Shown in pieces: positions 37,108-48,865 of a stretch of 64,000 nucleotides of DNA. Both the position numbers and the translations under genes were made by a program. The DNA lies in contig CM060731.1 of the NCBI GenBank assembly GCA_030704615.1, positions 27,530,001 to 27,594,000 on the forward strand, given 5' to 3'. The notes beneath the pieces are model-generated. The model made no database searches. It was not told where the DNA came from and worked only from the letters and a program-made list of their open reading frames with translations. The stretch is from Takakia lepidozioides (Eukaryota; Streptophyta; Takakiopsida; Takakiales; Takakiaceae). Position 1 is the stretch's first letter. Each line of letters opens with the position of its first letter.

Positions 37108-38274
37108 GTGGTGAACCTCCACTGGACAGTGGAGGTTACTGTCCTAGGAGTTTTGTATGGTTGTTATGATATGTGTCTGACGACAGAGGTGGTTTGTTCT
37201 GTGGACAGCAACATCACCCCCAGGGATTGTATTGTTGGAATGTGCAAACCTATCTGTGGTTCATTTATTTCTCGAAAATCTCCGAATTTCAAGAATGATC
37301 GCCTGGCAATTTTTGAGCTCAACCCGGAGATCACAGAATGGGGCATTGTACCCGTTGGAACACCTCCGGACCATAAATTCCGGTTCCACTACAAGATTGG
37401 TACAGAGATCGCCGAGCTCAAGTATGCATATGTGGTCGACGTAGAGCTGGAGATGGAGGTGGAATTTCCGATGCTAGTAATGTTCATGATGGAAGATGGT
37501 AGATTTCCCAGAACGTTTGGCTTCAAACTGGAGGTACGAATTCTAAGGAAGGCCATGATGAGAGAGTCCATTCGGGCGGGGTTCACATATTGCAACGAGG
37601 GTACTCAATTTACAGATGAAGGTTTTGATGAGAAGGAACTGCACAAGGAAGTGACAGATATCATAAGGGAAATGCAGAAGAGTACTGATATTCCTATGGC
37701 AGATTCCTCTGATTCTGAAAGAGAAGAGGAAGTGAGTGAGGATGAAGGGAAGAAAGAAGTTGCAGAAATGCAAGGTAATGAAGGGACTTTGGCTGAAGTA
37801 ATATGCCAGTCCAAAGCGAAGATTACCATTGGACAGCTATTGGCTGTGGCACCTTATTGTAGACACAGGCTGTATCAAGCAATCAATCGAATTGCCCATG
37901 TGACAGGGAACACAGACCTGAACAGCAAGGTGACCAATTATAATGTGAAGCCAGAAGGGCGAGAAACAGTCATGGACTTTGCTGATTCTATGCCAGTAAT
38001 CCAATTGAGAATTGGAAGCACAGAACTAACTGATGTACTGATAGATGGAGGCTCTGGAGTGAATATCATGACAGACCAATTAAGGCAGAAGCTTGGTCTA
38101 AGAAACATGAAACCAGCCCCATTTATAGTAGCAATGGCAGATCAAAGAAGTGTACAGCCATTGGGATTGATAAGAGGAGTTAAGATACAGATTCAAAAGA
38201 TGATATTTATGATCACAGTAACTGTGTTGAAAATAGATGAAGTCATGGAAGCTTACTCCTTATTGTTGAATTGA
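37108..38274 (+). CDS. Unknown N-terminal segment joined to gypsy aspartic protease
   Basis: An open frame of 388 codons that begins inside palindrome copy 4. Residues 1 to about 195 match nothing I recognise (contains CIVGMCKPICGSF and a long beta-rich stretch). After an acidic linker (SDSEREEEVSEDEGKKE) it continues as a Ty3/gypsy protease region: ITIGQLLAVAPYCR, then VLIDGGSGVNIMT, the retropepsin active-site loop with D-G-G in place of the usual D-S/T-G. The frame is the same as the downstream RT, with stops at 38272 (TGA), 38446 (TAG) and 38479 (TAG). Confidence 0.7.
   Translation: MVNLHWTVEVTVLGVLYGCYDMCLTTEVVCSVDSNITPRDCIVGMCKPICGSFISRKSPNFKNDRLAIFELNPEITEWGIVPVGTPPDHKFRFHYKIGTEIAELKYAYVVDVELEMEVEFPMLVMFMMEDGRFPRTFGFKLEVRILRKAMMRESIRAGFTYCNEGTQFTDEGFDEKELHKEVTDIIREMQKSTDIPMADSSDSEREEEVSEDEGKKEVAEMQGNEGTLAEVICQSKAKITIGQLLAVAPYCRHRLYQAINRIAHVTGNTDLNSKVTNYNVKPEGRETVMDFADSMPVIQLRIGSTELTDVLIDGGSGVNIMTDQLRQKLGLRNMKPAPFIVAMADQRSVQPLGLIRGVKIQIQKMIFMITVTVLKIDEVMEAYSLLLN
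37114..37137. repeat. 24-bp palindrome, copy 4
   Basis: Perfect 11-bp arms AACCTCCACTG / CAGTGGAGGTT around GA, preceded by GTG and followed by AC. Confidence 0.92.
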
Positions 38275-40524
38275 CCGTGGCTGAAACAGGCCAGGGTATT
38301 CCATGACTGGAATTCCCAGTTACTAACTGTGCATGATGGGATGCACAAGATACAAATCACCACTAAGAAATCTAGTAGACTACCTGCTACGAGAAGACCT
38401 CGAGGGGTCAGGGAGTATGACTGGAGGGGAGGACTTGATGAGGAGTAGGAAGCTACCATGTTCACTGCACACCCAAAGTAGGAGCAGGTTGCAGAGATAC
38501 AACTGGAAGGCCTAAGTTGTTTAAAAGGTATCTGTTGTGGTGTAGTGACAGCAACACCAATTGAGGGTGAAACAAGCAGTTACCCACCACATTTCTATGA
38601 AGAAATAGAGGGAGAAATGGAAATCCTAGAAGAACCAGCCACTGTGAGTTTACAGGATGAAGTGGTGACTGGTTGGACAATCACAGCTGATGAGCAGGTG
38701 AGAGAAGTGAATGTGGGAACTGAAGGGGAACCGAGGATGGTGAAGGTAGGGGCTGATTTGGAGCCAGAATTCTTTGAGGAAGCTAAGAGTCTGTTCATCA
38801 AATACAGAGATGTATTTGCTTGGAGCTACGAGGATCTGAAAGGGATACCACCTGAGATCTGTCAGCATAAGATTGAACTGGATCCAGGGTCAGTACCAAT
38901 CAAACATGCAAGGTACAGAATGAATCCCAACTATGCACAGAAGGTTGGAGAAGAGATCAAGAAGTTGGTTGAGGCTAAGTTTATATACCCGATACAGTAT
39001 ACAACTTGGTTGTCACCCATTGTAATAGTTCCCAAGAAGAATGGTAAACTAAGAGTTTGTGTGAACTATAAGAAGTTGAATGCTTGTACGAAGAAAGATC
39101 ATTTCCCTTTGCCATTCACAGAAGCGGTATTGGACACTGTGGCAGGCCATGAGATGTACTCATTCATGGATGGCTTCAGTGGTTATAATCAAGTGCAAGT
39201 GGGAGAAGAAGACCAGGGAAAGACAGCTTTCATCACAGACTGGGGTGCTTATGCATACAAAGTCATGCCTTTTGGACTTTGTAATGCACCAGCAACCTTT
39301 CAGAGAGTGATAAGTGAATCTTTTCATGAGTATCTGGATGATTTCATGTAGGTGTTCCTGGATGATTTCAGTGTGTACAGCTCTAAGAATGAGCATTTGC
39401 ATAAATTGGAGTTATGTTTGGCCAGATGCGGGATGAGAGGTCTGGGCCTGAATCCAGAGAAGTGTACTTTCTGTGTGAACTCAGGGGTGCTTTTGGGACA
39501 CATTGTGTGTAAGAGGGGACTTCTTGTGGATCCCAGAAAGACAGAGGCCATTAAAGCCTCTCCACCACCAGTAAATGTTAAGAGTCTAAGGAGATTCCTT
39601 GGACAAACCAGTTATTACAGAAGATTTGTCAGACGGTATGCACAGATAGCAGCACCATTGAGCAAGCTTCTGAAGAAAGATGCAGTGCTTGCATGGACAG
39701 CTGAATGTCAACAGGCTTTTGAGGAACTTACATTGTCAGTAACAACTACACCTGTGCTGATTAACCCTCACTGGCATGTAGTATTTCATGTTCACTGTGA
39801 TGCCTCAGGAGAAGCGTTGGGTGCAGTGGTAGCCCAAAATGTTATAGGAAATATAGATTCACCTGTGTACTATGCTAGCAGGTTGATGAACAGTGCTGAA
39901 AGGAATTATAGCACAACTGAAAGAGAAGCACTGGCAATGATTTATGCAGTCAAGAAATTCAGGCATTACCTATTGGGAAGGAAGTTTATGTTTTATGTGG
40001 ATCACCAGGCTCTGATATATCTGGTGAACAAACCTTTGATAAGTGGAAGGATAGCAAGGTGGTTAATAATCTTGCACGAGTTTGAGTTCGAAGTTGTTTA
40101 CAAGCCTGGCCGTTTGCATCTTGTGGCAGATCACTTGTCACGCCTATCAACAGGAGAGCCCGCCACAGGAGTAGAATTCTTGTTACCTACCATGAGAACT
40201 GAATGGGGAAGGAGAATGGAATTAGAATATTCAATTAAGGTCAGGAAACATGAATTATACCATGTGAAAGAAGTACGTGCTGATGCAGCTGATAACATGA
40301 CCAGAATTCAGATGAAGATGAAGGATCGAGGTAAATTAAAGACTTTTAAGACGGGAGATTTGGTACTGTGGTTGCAGAAGAAGGGGAAGAATAAAGCTTT
40401 TAAGTTTAAATCACCATGGAAAGGACCTTATGTCATACAGAAGATGTATGATAATAACACCGTCATGTTACAGACCATTAACAAAGAAATGCTGGGAAGA
40501 GTCAATGCCAATAAGTTGAAGTGA
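38275..40524 (+). pseudogene. Ty3/gypsy reverse transcriptase and RNase H, integrase core deleted
   Basis: The RT domain starts near 38880 (PIKHARYRMNP) and shows VPKKNGKLRVCVNYKKLN and MPFGLCNAPATFQ. A TAG at 39349 falls just before the catalytic FLDDF motif, so the enzyme cannot be made whole without readthrough. After it come LGHIV, the YYRRFVRRYA connection and RNase H (VHCDASGEALGAV, ATREALA-like TTEREALAMIYAVKKFRHYLLG, DHQAL, ADHLSRL). An integrase C-terminal piece (FKTGDLVLWLQKKGKNKAFKFKSPWKGPYVI) follows directly, so about 300 residues of integrase are missing. Confidence 0.88.
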
Positions 40525-40678
40525 TACAGTGGTATCCATGACAAACCATTGCAGCACGATTTGCATGTTGAAACACAAAAACAGTCACGGGCTACGCCAG
40601 TGATACCAACGGAGTATAGAGCACTTGTCGCTAAGCCGAGCATGTATGACCAGGGCGGGAAGTACAGGTGTTCGCATA

Positions 40679-40910
40679 GCTATCACAGTCCATCACAGCG
40701 TGACTCGGCCTATCACAGCCCATCACAGCGTGACACAGCTTATCACAGCCCATATTAGTGCCACACAGCCTATCACAACCCATCACAGCGTGACACAGCT
40801 TATCACAGCCTATCACAGCGTGACACAGCTTATCACAGCCCATCACAGTGTCACACAACCTATCACAGTTCACCACAGTTAGACACAGCCTGTCGCAGCC
40901 CAACACAGCC
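40679..40910 (+). repeat. CACAGCCC-type minisatellite, 30-bp unit of three ~10-bp repeats
   Basis: The unit TATCACAGCC-CATCACAGCG-TGACACAGCT recurs about seven times with variants. The base period is 10 bp. The same motif family appears at 45403-45560 and, on the other strand, at 48866-50490. Confidence 0.9.
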
Positions 40911-40981
40911 CATGCGGGTTACACAGTCCATTGGGTCAGTGACAGGTGGACGCGGGTTAACGTCAGAAAAGTGGCTGTCAA

Positions 40982-43900
40982 GTGAAGAAGAGGTTTGGAA
41001 GTCAAACTCGGAGAATATGCCACGCGGAGAAGGGGGCATGTCTAAAAACGGACACGTGGCCACTAAGGCGAAGCACACCGCAGTGCATAGATTGCAAGAG
41101 TGGGTCTCATCATGTAAGAGGACAAATCGGGCCGTCAAAGTACCTACCCGGTACATCAGCTAAAACTATTTGTGGGCCCATTAATGCATTCAGGGCAGGG
41201 GTAACATAACCCTTTCCGAGTATAGAAAAAAAGGACTTATGCCACATGTGCTGTCCTACTGGACATTCCAGGTGGGAATGTCCACGGAGGGGGGTGGAAT
41301 TAAGAAGTTACCTAAGCAGGCAACAGCCAATTAGGAGTGAGAATTTCATGCAGGTGGTTCCCTCCAAGAAACAAGAACAAGAAATTGGAAGTGTTATGAG
41401 TAGAAGAGTCGGGGTGGCTCCGAATAGGCAGTGTCTCGACGGGAGGGGCAATCAAAGCACTAGCTTTGTAGCTATGGCGGACGTAACGGATTACACGCTC
41501 GCTTTACTTCTCACGCAGTGGCGCAAGGACAGACGAATTGAGAGTACATTTTCTCTCACTCGATACTTGCAAGCCCCACAGGCTTACACGCACTTACCTG
41601 TTCCATTTTGTGCCAACCATACATTTATGCTCTGTGCCCTGCAAGCTTTCCTTCAGCTGTTTCAAACAAGGCCTTTTTGTTTGTCTAGAATGAAGAGAAT
41701 GAGGGGAATGGAGGATATCAGGGTGAAGAGCACCACGATTCTGCAGAAGCAAACAATTGCTAAACCGCAGGCAGTGCAGCTGCTGAGGGAGTTGCGATTG
41801 GAGGGGCTGCTACGCAAGGACTGGTCCTTGCATCATCGGCAGTATATGATTCAATTTCTTCAGAACTTTGAGCCTCGGACGGGAGTTACCCATGTGAGGG
41901 GAGTAGATATAGAAATTACTCCCCAGTACTTGCAGCAATTGTTTGATTTGCCATCGGGTCATGTGGATGTGGATGAGCACAGGGCAAGATTGCAGATAGG
42001 GAATTTGTTCCAAGAAGGGAGTTTCTTTAAGACTCAAGGTTACGCTTGTACCAAAGCCAAGTACCCACGGCTCAGAGAAGTTGGCCAAATATTGAACGTT
42101 CTGTTTGCCATGAAACAGAACCAACAATATTTGAGCAGGTCATTCACAGAGGAGATCCTGAAAGCTTTGAGGGGAGAGGATGTAGCTTGGGCAGAGTTAA
42201 CGTACAATGGTCTGGTGGAAGAGATGAAGAGGTTACAGGGCACTACTGCTAAGTCTCCGATCATTGTGTTTGGTCCAGTCATTGCCCAAATCATTCTTGA
42301 CTCTTGCATACTTGATACTCGGGAACGTAAGGAGATGGGAGTGTTTGAGGCAGTAACCATTGCAATTGAAGAGCAAGGCTCTTCACATAGTGAGGGTGGA
42401 CTGGTAGGGCAATAGCAGTCTAAGAGACAGAAGCGGGGTATGACTGTAGTGGCGGATCCACTGGTTTCACGGAAACCGCAAGATGATGTTTCCCAAGCTC
42501 TTGTGCACGATGGGGCACAGCAACACAGAGGGCTGTTATTATTGGAAGCACGGCCTTTGGAGAGGGAAGAAGAAGTCACTTTGGTACCACAGCCATCACA
42601 ACTAGTTGCCTAAGTTGTCTCAGAGGTTCCACAGTTAGAACATGCTGTGATACCACCCCCAATTGCTCTGGACGGAGAAAGGTTGGACATTCCCACTACA
42701 GAGCAGGTCGTGGCAGAAATTGAGAAGGGTGACCTTCTCTATGAAAACTCTGGCTTGGTAAGGGAATCAGTGGTTCCAGAGGTGCAGAGTTTGTCCAGGG
42801 AAATCCCTGCTGTGCATGTAATACCCACACCTGTGATGGAGGTATCAGGGGTAGCATCTAAGGACACTGCAACACCTGTGGAGGATGAGGTGGTTTAGGA
42901 AGAGGATCTGGTGGGGCAATGGCCTGAATGGTTGGTGAAGCATCACATTGTGGAAGATCAGGGGGAACAGCAGCAAATTCACCATGATGACCCCCAGTAG
43001 GCCATGCTTATGAGTTCCATCAGCAGGACACTCAATTTGTTGGGCACTTATGTGAAATCTCATGTTCCATCTACCCAATTGGCAGCTTTGAAGGAGGAAC
43101 TCAGGAAGGAGTTTGAGACTCGAATTGCCACTGAGTGTGCTAACAAGGTAGATGAGGAGGTCAATCTCAAGTTACAGCAAGAGTTGGAGGACACAAAGGT
43201 TGCCTTGCAGTTGGCTAAGGGACATTTGATTGAAGCAGGTCTCGAGCACGACCAGTTGCATGAAACACATAAGCAACAGTTATACCAATTACAGGTGAAG
43301 CATGAGGGCAAGTTGCAAGACATGAACGTACTACATACAGAGTTGGAGGCAGTACATTAGAGGATGACCATACAATGTGCTACACTCACAATTGCTCTAG
43401 AGCAAACTGCATTAGAAGTTAACAGACAAGGGGAGAGATGTATGATGGCAGAAGCTGAGATAATAGAGCAAGGGAAACTCATTGTTGATTTGCAGGCTAC
43501 AATCTGTCGCAATGAGAATACTTTCCAACAGTACAAACAGGTTGAGGCTGACCAGGAGAGGTACATCCTGGAGTTGCAACAAACAGTCATAGTTAATAGA
43601 AATGAACTCTCTGTGGCTAACAAGGCTTGGAAGGAAGCCAATAATCTGGCTGCTGTCTATGCGGGCCTGGTTGAACCTCATGCAAAGCGCATGGAAGCTT
43701 TACAGCAGCAGTTAGATGTGTACAGACTCACGGAGGAGCAGACTCTCAGGGGTGCCACACAGGACTTGGTGGATAACCACCTTATGCAGATCTGGTTAGC
43801 ACAAGGGCCGGTAGAAGGCAAAGCACCAAGGAAGCTCACCCAGGGCGAGATGAATGAGCTCAGATTGCAGGTGCAGAACATTGTCACAATTACAATAGAC

Positions 43901-45247
43901 AATGTCTATAGTAGGATAGCGGAGCTACAGGAGGATGTGGAAGGCCTGCAGATTCAAGTGGATGACCTGAGTTCAAATATTGACAAGAGAGTCTTTGTTC
44001 CTGAGGAGCAGCTGATGGCTACTTATTTACATGCCAGGACTCTAATTCTTCAGTCTTCTTCGCAGGGGGTGCAGGAGCTGCCAGTGGTAGAAAGGCCAAT
44101 GGTACCAATACCACAGCAGGTGCCTGTGCAGGTAGTTGACCCTGTTGCTACTACAGCCAAACCACAGCCAGAGGTATGGGGGGATGCTGCTTTTAACCCA
44201 TCTAGGACTCCTGCTGCACGAGAGTACAGTCGGGCTATGATTATGCCCTTCAACCAAATTCCCATTGTACTGGATTTGGCTTGGAAGGAATTTAGTCCTC
44301 CACAGTCGTTGGCACATTACTACCAGATCATGCGCATTTGGTTGCCGGTGGCCACTCGGACTAAGGTTCTTCCGAACAATCGACCCATTGAGGATCATCA
44401 CTTTGCCAGGTACTGGTCTGAGGCAGGTACTATGCTGAAGGAATTAATTGTCTTCCAGGTTGTACATGGGTACATCTATACCAAGACCAAGGAGGTATCT
44501 AGTATTGTCATGGGCTGTGGATTATACTATGCTGCTTGTTTTATGGCACGTTATCATATTGAGCAGCAGAAGATGCAATCACGATTTCTGAGTTATTCCA
44601 GTGGGGATCATTGGGTCTTACCTTCAGTGCCACCTCATATGCACCTATATGATGCAAAAGTTATGATGCAGAAGGATTCCCAACTTCGTTCATGGTTTAA
44701 TTCGGCTTGGAACAATTTGGCAACACAGAAATTCGGCCCTGAGGATATTTTCTTTAAGGGACATGAAGCCTGGAAATACTTACACTGTTCCAAAGTTATT
44801 GGCACACCTCTCACCTATACGGCTAAGGAGTTCAGGGCGTTCACTAATTTTGCTTGCAAGCGCTTACAACAAGTTGTACAGTTTAAACTTCCAGACATGG
44901 TGGGCCTACATTGTATGCCACGTAGGATTCCCGAGAAGCCACTTAAAGTTCGGCCGTTAAAACACCTAAGGGGGGACGATGATTCTGATACTACTGTTTC
45001 TTCAGAGGACTCTTTTGACATGGCAGAGGACTATGCACTTCAGATGGCAGAGAAGAAACGACGGGGATCTCCTATGCCTGAGAGGTTACCTCGTTATCAG
45101 CCAAATGAGGGTCAGACATTTCCAAGTAGTGCTCAATCATCTCCATCAGCCAGTGACAGGACTCAAGCTCGCACACGGAGTCCTTCCCGAGACTCTCATC
45201 GACAGAAGGGTGCTCGCTCACAAAGGTTTGCTGATCCCAAACAGTAA
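40982..45247 (+). pseudogene. Very long ORF downstream of pol: zinc knuckles, helical domain, coiled coil
   Basis: One frame of about 1,420 codons with six stops: TAA 41207, TAG 42413, TAA 42611, TAG 42896, TAG 42998, TAG 43358. It opens with a degenerate knuckle (CIDCKSGSHH, about 41087) and an intact CCHC knuckle (CHMCCPTGHSRWEC, about 41240-41281). From about 41470 an alpha-helical region includes VRGVDIEITPQYLQQLFDLPSG, reminiscent of domains in plant transposon proteins. From 43010 to about 44100 long Gln/Glu/Leu-rich heptads indicate a coiled coil. A conserved-looking globular part follows (44220-44970), then a Ser/Arg-rich tail. It sits where an env gene would be, but I see no signal peptide or membrane span. 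I do not recognise the protein. Confidence 0.7.
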
Positions 45248-45267
45248 ACCGTGAGGACACGGCTTTT

Positions 45268-45284
45268 TAAGAGGGGGAGGGGTA
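45268..45284 (+). other. Polypurine tract of gypsy element 1
   Basis: AAGAGGGGGAGGGG stands directly before a TG-starting stretch (TGTTAGAGGGCTGC), as expected for the plus-strand primer next to a 3' LTR. Confidence 0.7.
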
Positions 45285-46140
45285 ATGTTAGAGGGCTGCT
45301 TGGGACTTAGACGCTTTTACGGGTTCTGTGGGGTACCCTTAATTTTTGCGCAAACTGAGACCAACAGGAGCCTTAGGAGTGGCAGAAGCAGATTTTAGGG
45401 GGTTACACAGCCCATCACAGTCTATCACAGCCTGAAACAGCTTTACACAACCCGACACAACTTCGCACAGCCAGTCACAGCTCGACACAACTTCACACAG
45501 CCCGACACAGCTTCGCACAGCCAGTCACAGCCCGACACAGCTTGACACAACCTGTCACAGTACATGGGGAACAGTTATCATTGACAGGGAACGACTGTGT
45601 GGGAACGACATCTGCAGAGGGGACGTGTTACTTCAGGGGTGACGGTTAGTTAGTTAGGTGGTTAAAACAGCTTGCGGGTAGATTAGGCAGAGCGGCAACA
45701 GGAAGGGGATCACTTCTTGAGGAGGGCGACTTGTTCAGGAGAGGAAGAGACGTAACGGAGAGCGGAAACAGTGAAGAGGAGATAATGACTTGAATGAGGC
45801 TTAGTTCATGCAAGCTGTAAAATTATACAGTAGGGTAGAATAGAGACACCATGGCATAGGCATGATACATGATTAATCTTAATCCGATACTGAATCGATA
45901 CAAACATACTGTGTAGAGAGACACGAGAGAAGCTGTGGAATGAATGCATGATTAATTGGAACTTAGTAGATACTGAAGCAATCTGATGCTTTAGTATACA
46001 CGGTAAGGTAAATTAAGGAAGGAATACAAATAAGAAGCACAACCATGATTCAGTAGCTGCAAGTCATGACTGATTGTTCTGAGCAGACTGAGTGCTTAGA
46101 GATATCCAACTCTTCTATCTTGGAGTTTCCAGATAGCGAA
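45285..46140 (+). repeat. Presumed 3' LTR of gypsy element 1
   Basis: It begins TGTTAG right after the polypurine tract. It contains the ~10-bp CACAGCCCGA repeats (45403-45560). I found no second copy in the window to define its end; the right border given is where the CGACG-rich element starts. Confidence 0.5.
45403..45560 (+). repeat. ~10-bp CACAGCCCGA repeats inside the presumed LTR
   Basis: About 15 units of CACAGCCCGA/CACAACTTCG type with a near-constant 10-bp period. Confidence 0.85.
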
Positions 46141-46165
46141 GGGATGGGTGAGTAAAAGCCGCTCG

Positions 46166-47368
46166 ATAGGGGGGTTTAGCGATGCCCCAGCGACCTCCAA
46201 CCGCCGCGATTAACGACGGAAATACTCTACGACGCCCGTGGCGCGCCGGGGGCATTTTGCGACGTCGGGAAGTCGGAGAGACGTCGCAGAGATGTCGTTC
46301 CCGGAACGTCGTTAATTAGCATCGTCGGGGAATCGCAAACCCCCCGGGACCCCCCGGCCGCGGCGCCGGCGCGACTTGCGACGTCAAGGCATCCAAAAAA
46401 ATAAAATAAAAATAAAAAAATCCTGCGATGCCGCATTAGGGTCGTAAATGCGACCCCCAGACGTCACAGTTTAGGGGGGTACATTTGCATTTAGGTGAAA
46501 AATTTTGAATTTGAATTTGAATTTTGAATTTCAAAAATTAGTTGACCATTGACTCGGCGTTGACCATTTGACTCCGGTTTTGTCCAATGGCAGTTCATAC
46601 ATTATTCTACATATATTAGACAATGCATACTTGAACCTAGGACCTCCACATTATAACATTTCTAGGACACTACACACTAACCAACAAATCTACAATACAT
46701 CTATGTATCACAAAAGCAGTCCAAGTATATATATATCAAGAGTTAGCTCCAAATGACTACCACTATCTCAATCATATCATCGTGTTGCAGATTATGCATA
46801 CTCTACAGGAGCTCTCTTAGCTGGAACTTGCACTGAGACTTGTCCCCAGAGTTCTTCAAGAACAAATATCTATTAATGGCCTAAGTTTTACAAAGCTGCA
46901 TTGGAACTTATCGTTGGACAATGGCTGTAGTCTGAGGATGCCAAGCCCATTATGCTCTACAATCTACTTACAGAATCAATTTTTTGCGATGCCCCCAAGA
47001 CGCCTGAGAATCGCAGCACCGCAGCCCCTACGCTTTTGCGACGGCTGGGCGCTCCTGCGACGGCGGGGAGTTTTATTTTTATTTTTATTTTTTCGAGCAT
47101 TGCGATTCCCCGGCGTCGCAGCGAATTGTTGCGACGCCGGGGTGTCGCACCCCCCCCCCCAGCGCGTTGGCGGGGGAATGGGGTCAAGCCCCTTTCCGGC
47201 GACAACATGGCATCTCAAGATGCCACAACGTCGTCCAAGCGCCGACGTTGCGACACCCCGACGTCGCAAGTCCCAGGTCGGGCGCCTGCGCGACACTGCA
47301 ATCGCAGGGTGGTCGACGCGTCCGGCACGCCCAGGGTCCCGGCGTCGCTAACCCCCCCTAAACGTAGT
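46166..47368. mobile_element. CGACG-rich element with inverted arms
   Basis: The left block (46166-46480) and the reverse complement of the right block (46976-47368) share 'tttagggggg', 'ttagcga(t/c)gcc', 'ttgcgacgtcgggg', 'ggggaatcgcaa' and an 'aaaaaataaaaataaaaa' run next to 'tcctgcg'. About 500 bp of AT-rich DNA lies between. The arms are rich in CG dinucleotides, in contrast to their surroundings. The open frames inside are compositional. I could not define a target duplication. Confidence 0.5.
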
Positions 47369-47999
47369 AGTGTTTTGAGTTAAAAATTCTAGGTGAAGTT
47401 AAAATATGCTTCTTTGAATTTTTTTTTAAATTGAAAACCAAAAGCTTTGGCGACCATATTTGTTCGAGAGAGAATGAATGATAGAAGGTGATAGTCCTAT
47501 GGTTTTTGTGATTAAGATCATGCACCATGAGTGAGCCTTATGGTTAGAAACACATGCAAATCTTGCATATATATGGCTTATAGTGGCACATGACATGGGA
47601 AGGGCCGACATAGGTGGAGAGAAACATACCAGGCTCTTTGAGATTCTAGGTTTACTGTTATGCGATGTGATCACCATATGGGATATGATCTTATATTGTA
47701 TGCATTATAGATTGAAATGATAGGCATATAGACAGTATAAGAGAAATTGCAGAAATTAGGTCCTGTCATGATTGAAATGCTTGAACCAATGTGGATCTAT
47801 GCAGCGACATCACCGTAGGATTTTGAGTGGTGTCTTGTATGTTCAATGAATAGTGTTGATCAAAGCAGGGCTGAGAACTTGAGAGATGAGGGTCTGAACC
47901 CTTTGTAGGTACTATGGGTGGTTAGCCCACAGTGACAAACATAAATGTGATCACAAAGGTAGGGATAGCTGTAGATGAAAGACCAGGGATAGAATGTGG
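47369..47999. other. Intergenic DNA, no gene recognised
   Basis: No coding signal; its right end carries part of the PPR-flank repeat ('gggtccagattcatc', about 47998). Confidence 0.4.
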
Positions 48000-48560
48000 G
48001 TCCAGATTCATCCAGAGAGGGCTGCATTTCAAGCACAAGATTGTCTGTGGACGTAATGTTGGCAAAGTGAGTTTTTTTCATGTAGGATGCGAGGGAGTCT
48101 AGAGGTTGACTGAACTCTAGTACGATGTACATGTATACCAAATGTGAGAGCATCTTGGATACAAAGGTAGTGTTTGACCATATGGCGTGCCAAACAAGTG
48201 GTGGTGTCTTGGAGTGGTGTGATTGCAGAATATGCACAACATGGGTGTGGATGGAGGCTTGATATACCAATGAGCAAATGAGGCGGGAAGGGGTGAACCT
48301 AGACCAAGTGCTGTTCGTTTGTGTTTATAATGCTTGTGTGAGCCTTGTAGCCCTGGAAATGGGTAAAGTGGTCCATGTTGACATTGTCAAAGCTGGAATT
48401 CATGTACTTGAATGGGCGGGAAGGGGTGAAGCTAGACTAGGTCATATTTTTGGTGTTTGTAATGTGTGTGTGAGCCTGGCAGCCCAAGAATGGGCACAGA
48501 TATTGTGGTCCATGGTGGAATAATGAAAGCTGCAACTGTACCAGATATCATTCTGAACAA
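48000..48560 (+). pseudogene. Degenerate PPR fragment
   Basis: Scattered PPR motifs in changing frames: YTKCESILD (about 48133), then from 48278 VLFVCVYNACVSLVALEMGKVVHVDIVKAGI, then a second poor copy (GVCNVCVSLAAQEW). It is preceded by the same flank repeat as the PPR block at 34-36 kb. No start, stop or complete repeat array. Confidence 0.6.
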
Positions 48561-48865
48561 TATTACCCTCCTAGACATGTATACTAAAATGCAGGACCAT
48601 CGAGGATGCAAGGGCGTGTTTGACAATATGGTTGAATGAGTTGTACTGGTCTCCTTGAGTGTTATGAATTTCGTTAACATAGGCTCAAATTCAAGCCGTG
48701 GTCTATCCTCTGGTTGGAAGGCCCGGGGATGGGAATGCCTCTTCTAACACTTGTAGGCATGTGAGGATGCTATGTGCGCATGCATGAAAGAGGCTCTACA
48801 GACTTTAAACCAAAGAGGCGATTCAGCATATTCAAATGCCTACAACATTTCAATACATCAAAGGT

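Larger units (their letters stand above)
37690..46140 (+). mobile_element. Decayed Ty3/gypsy LTR retrotransposon (element 1)
   Basis: The order is protease, RT, RNase H, a short integrase C-terminal remnant, a ~10-bp-periodic repeat, zinc knuckles with a very long downstream ORF, a polypurine tract and a 3' LTR. The integrase core is missing between 'DHLSRLSTG' (about 40120) and 'KMKDRGKLKTFKTGDLVLW' (about 40320). The coding parts lie in two reading frames and carry ten internal stops (seven TAG, two TAA, one TGA). No 5' LTR is visible, so the left end is approximate. Confidence 0.8.

Noticed and set aside
39300-39400. Programmed readthrough at the TAG in RT
   Set aside because: Known retrotransposon recoding sites lie between gag and pol, not next to the RT active site, and the element has many other stops.
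40679-40910. CRISPR array
   Set aside because: Units are contiguous 10/30-bp repeats without unique spacers, in a plant nuclear context.
40982-45247. Envelope protein in the downstream ORF
   Set aside because: No signal peptide, transmembrane segment or cleavage site is visible; the sequence is dominated by coiled coil.
46914-47383. Overlapping frames of 140-145 codons in the CGACG-rich block
   Set aside because: Several frames on both strands are open at once, Arg/Pro/Ala-rich and unlike any family; this is a composition effect.
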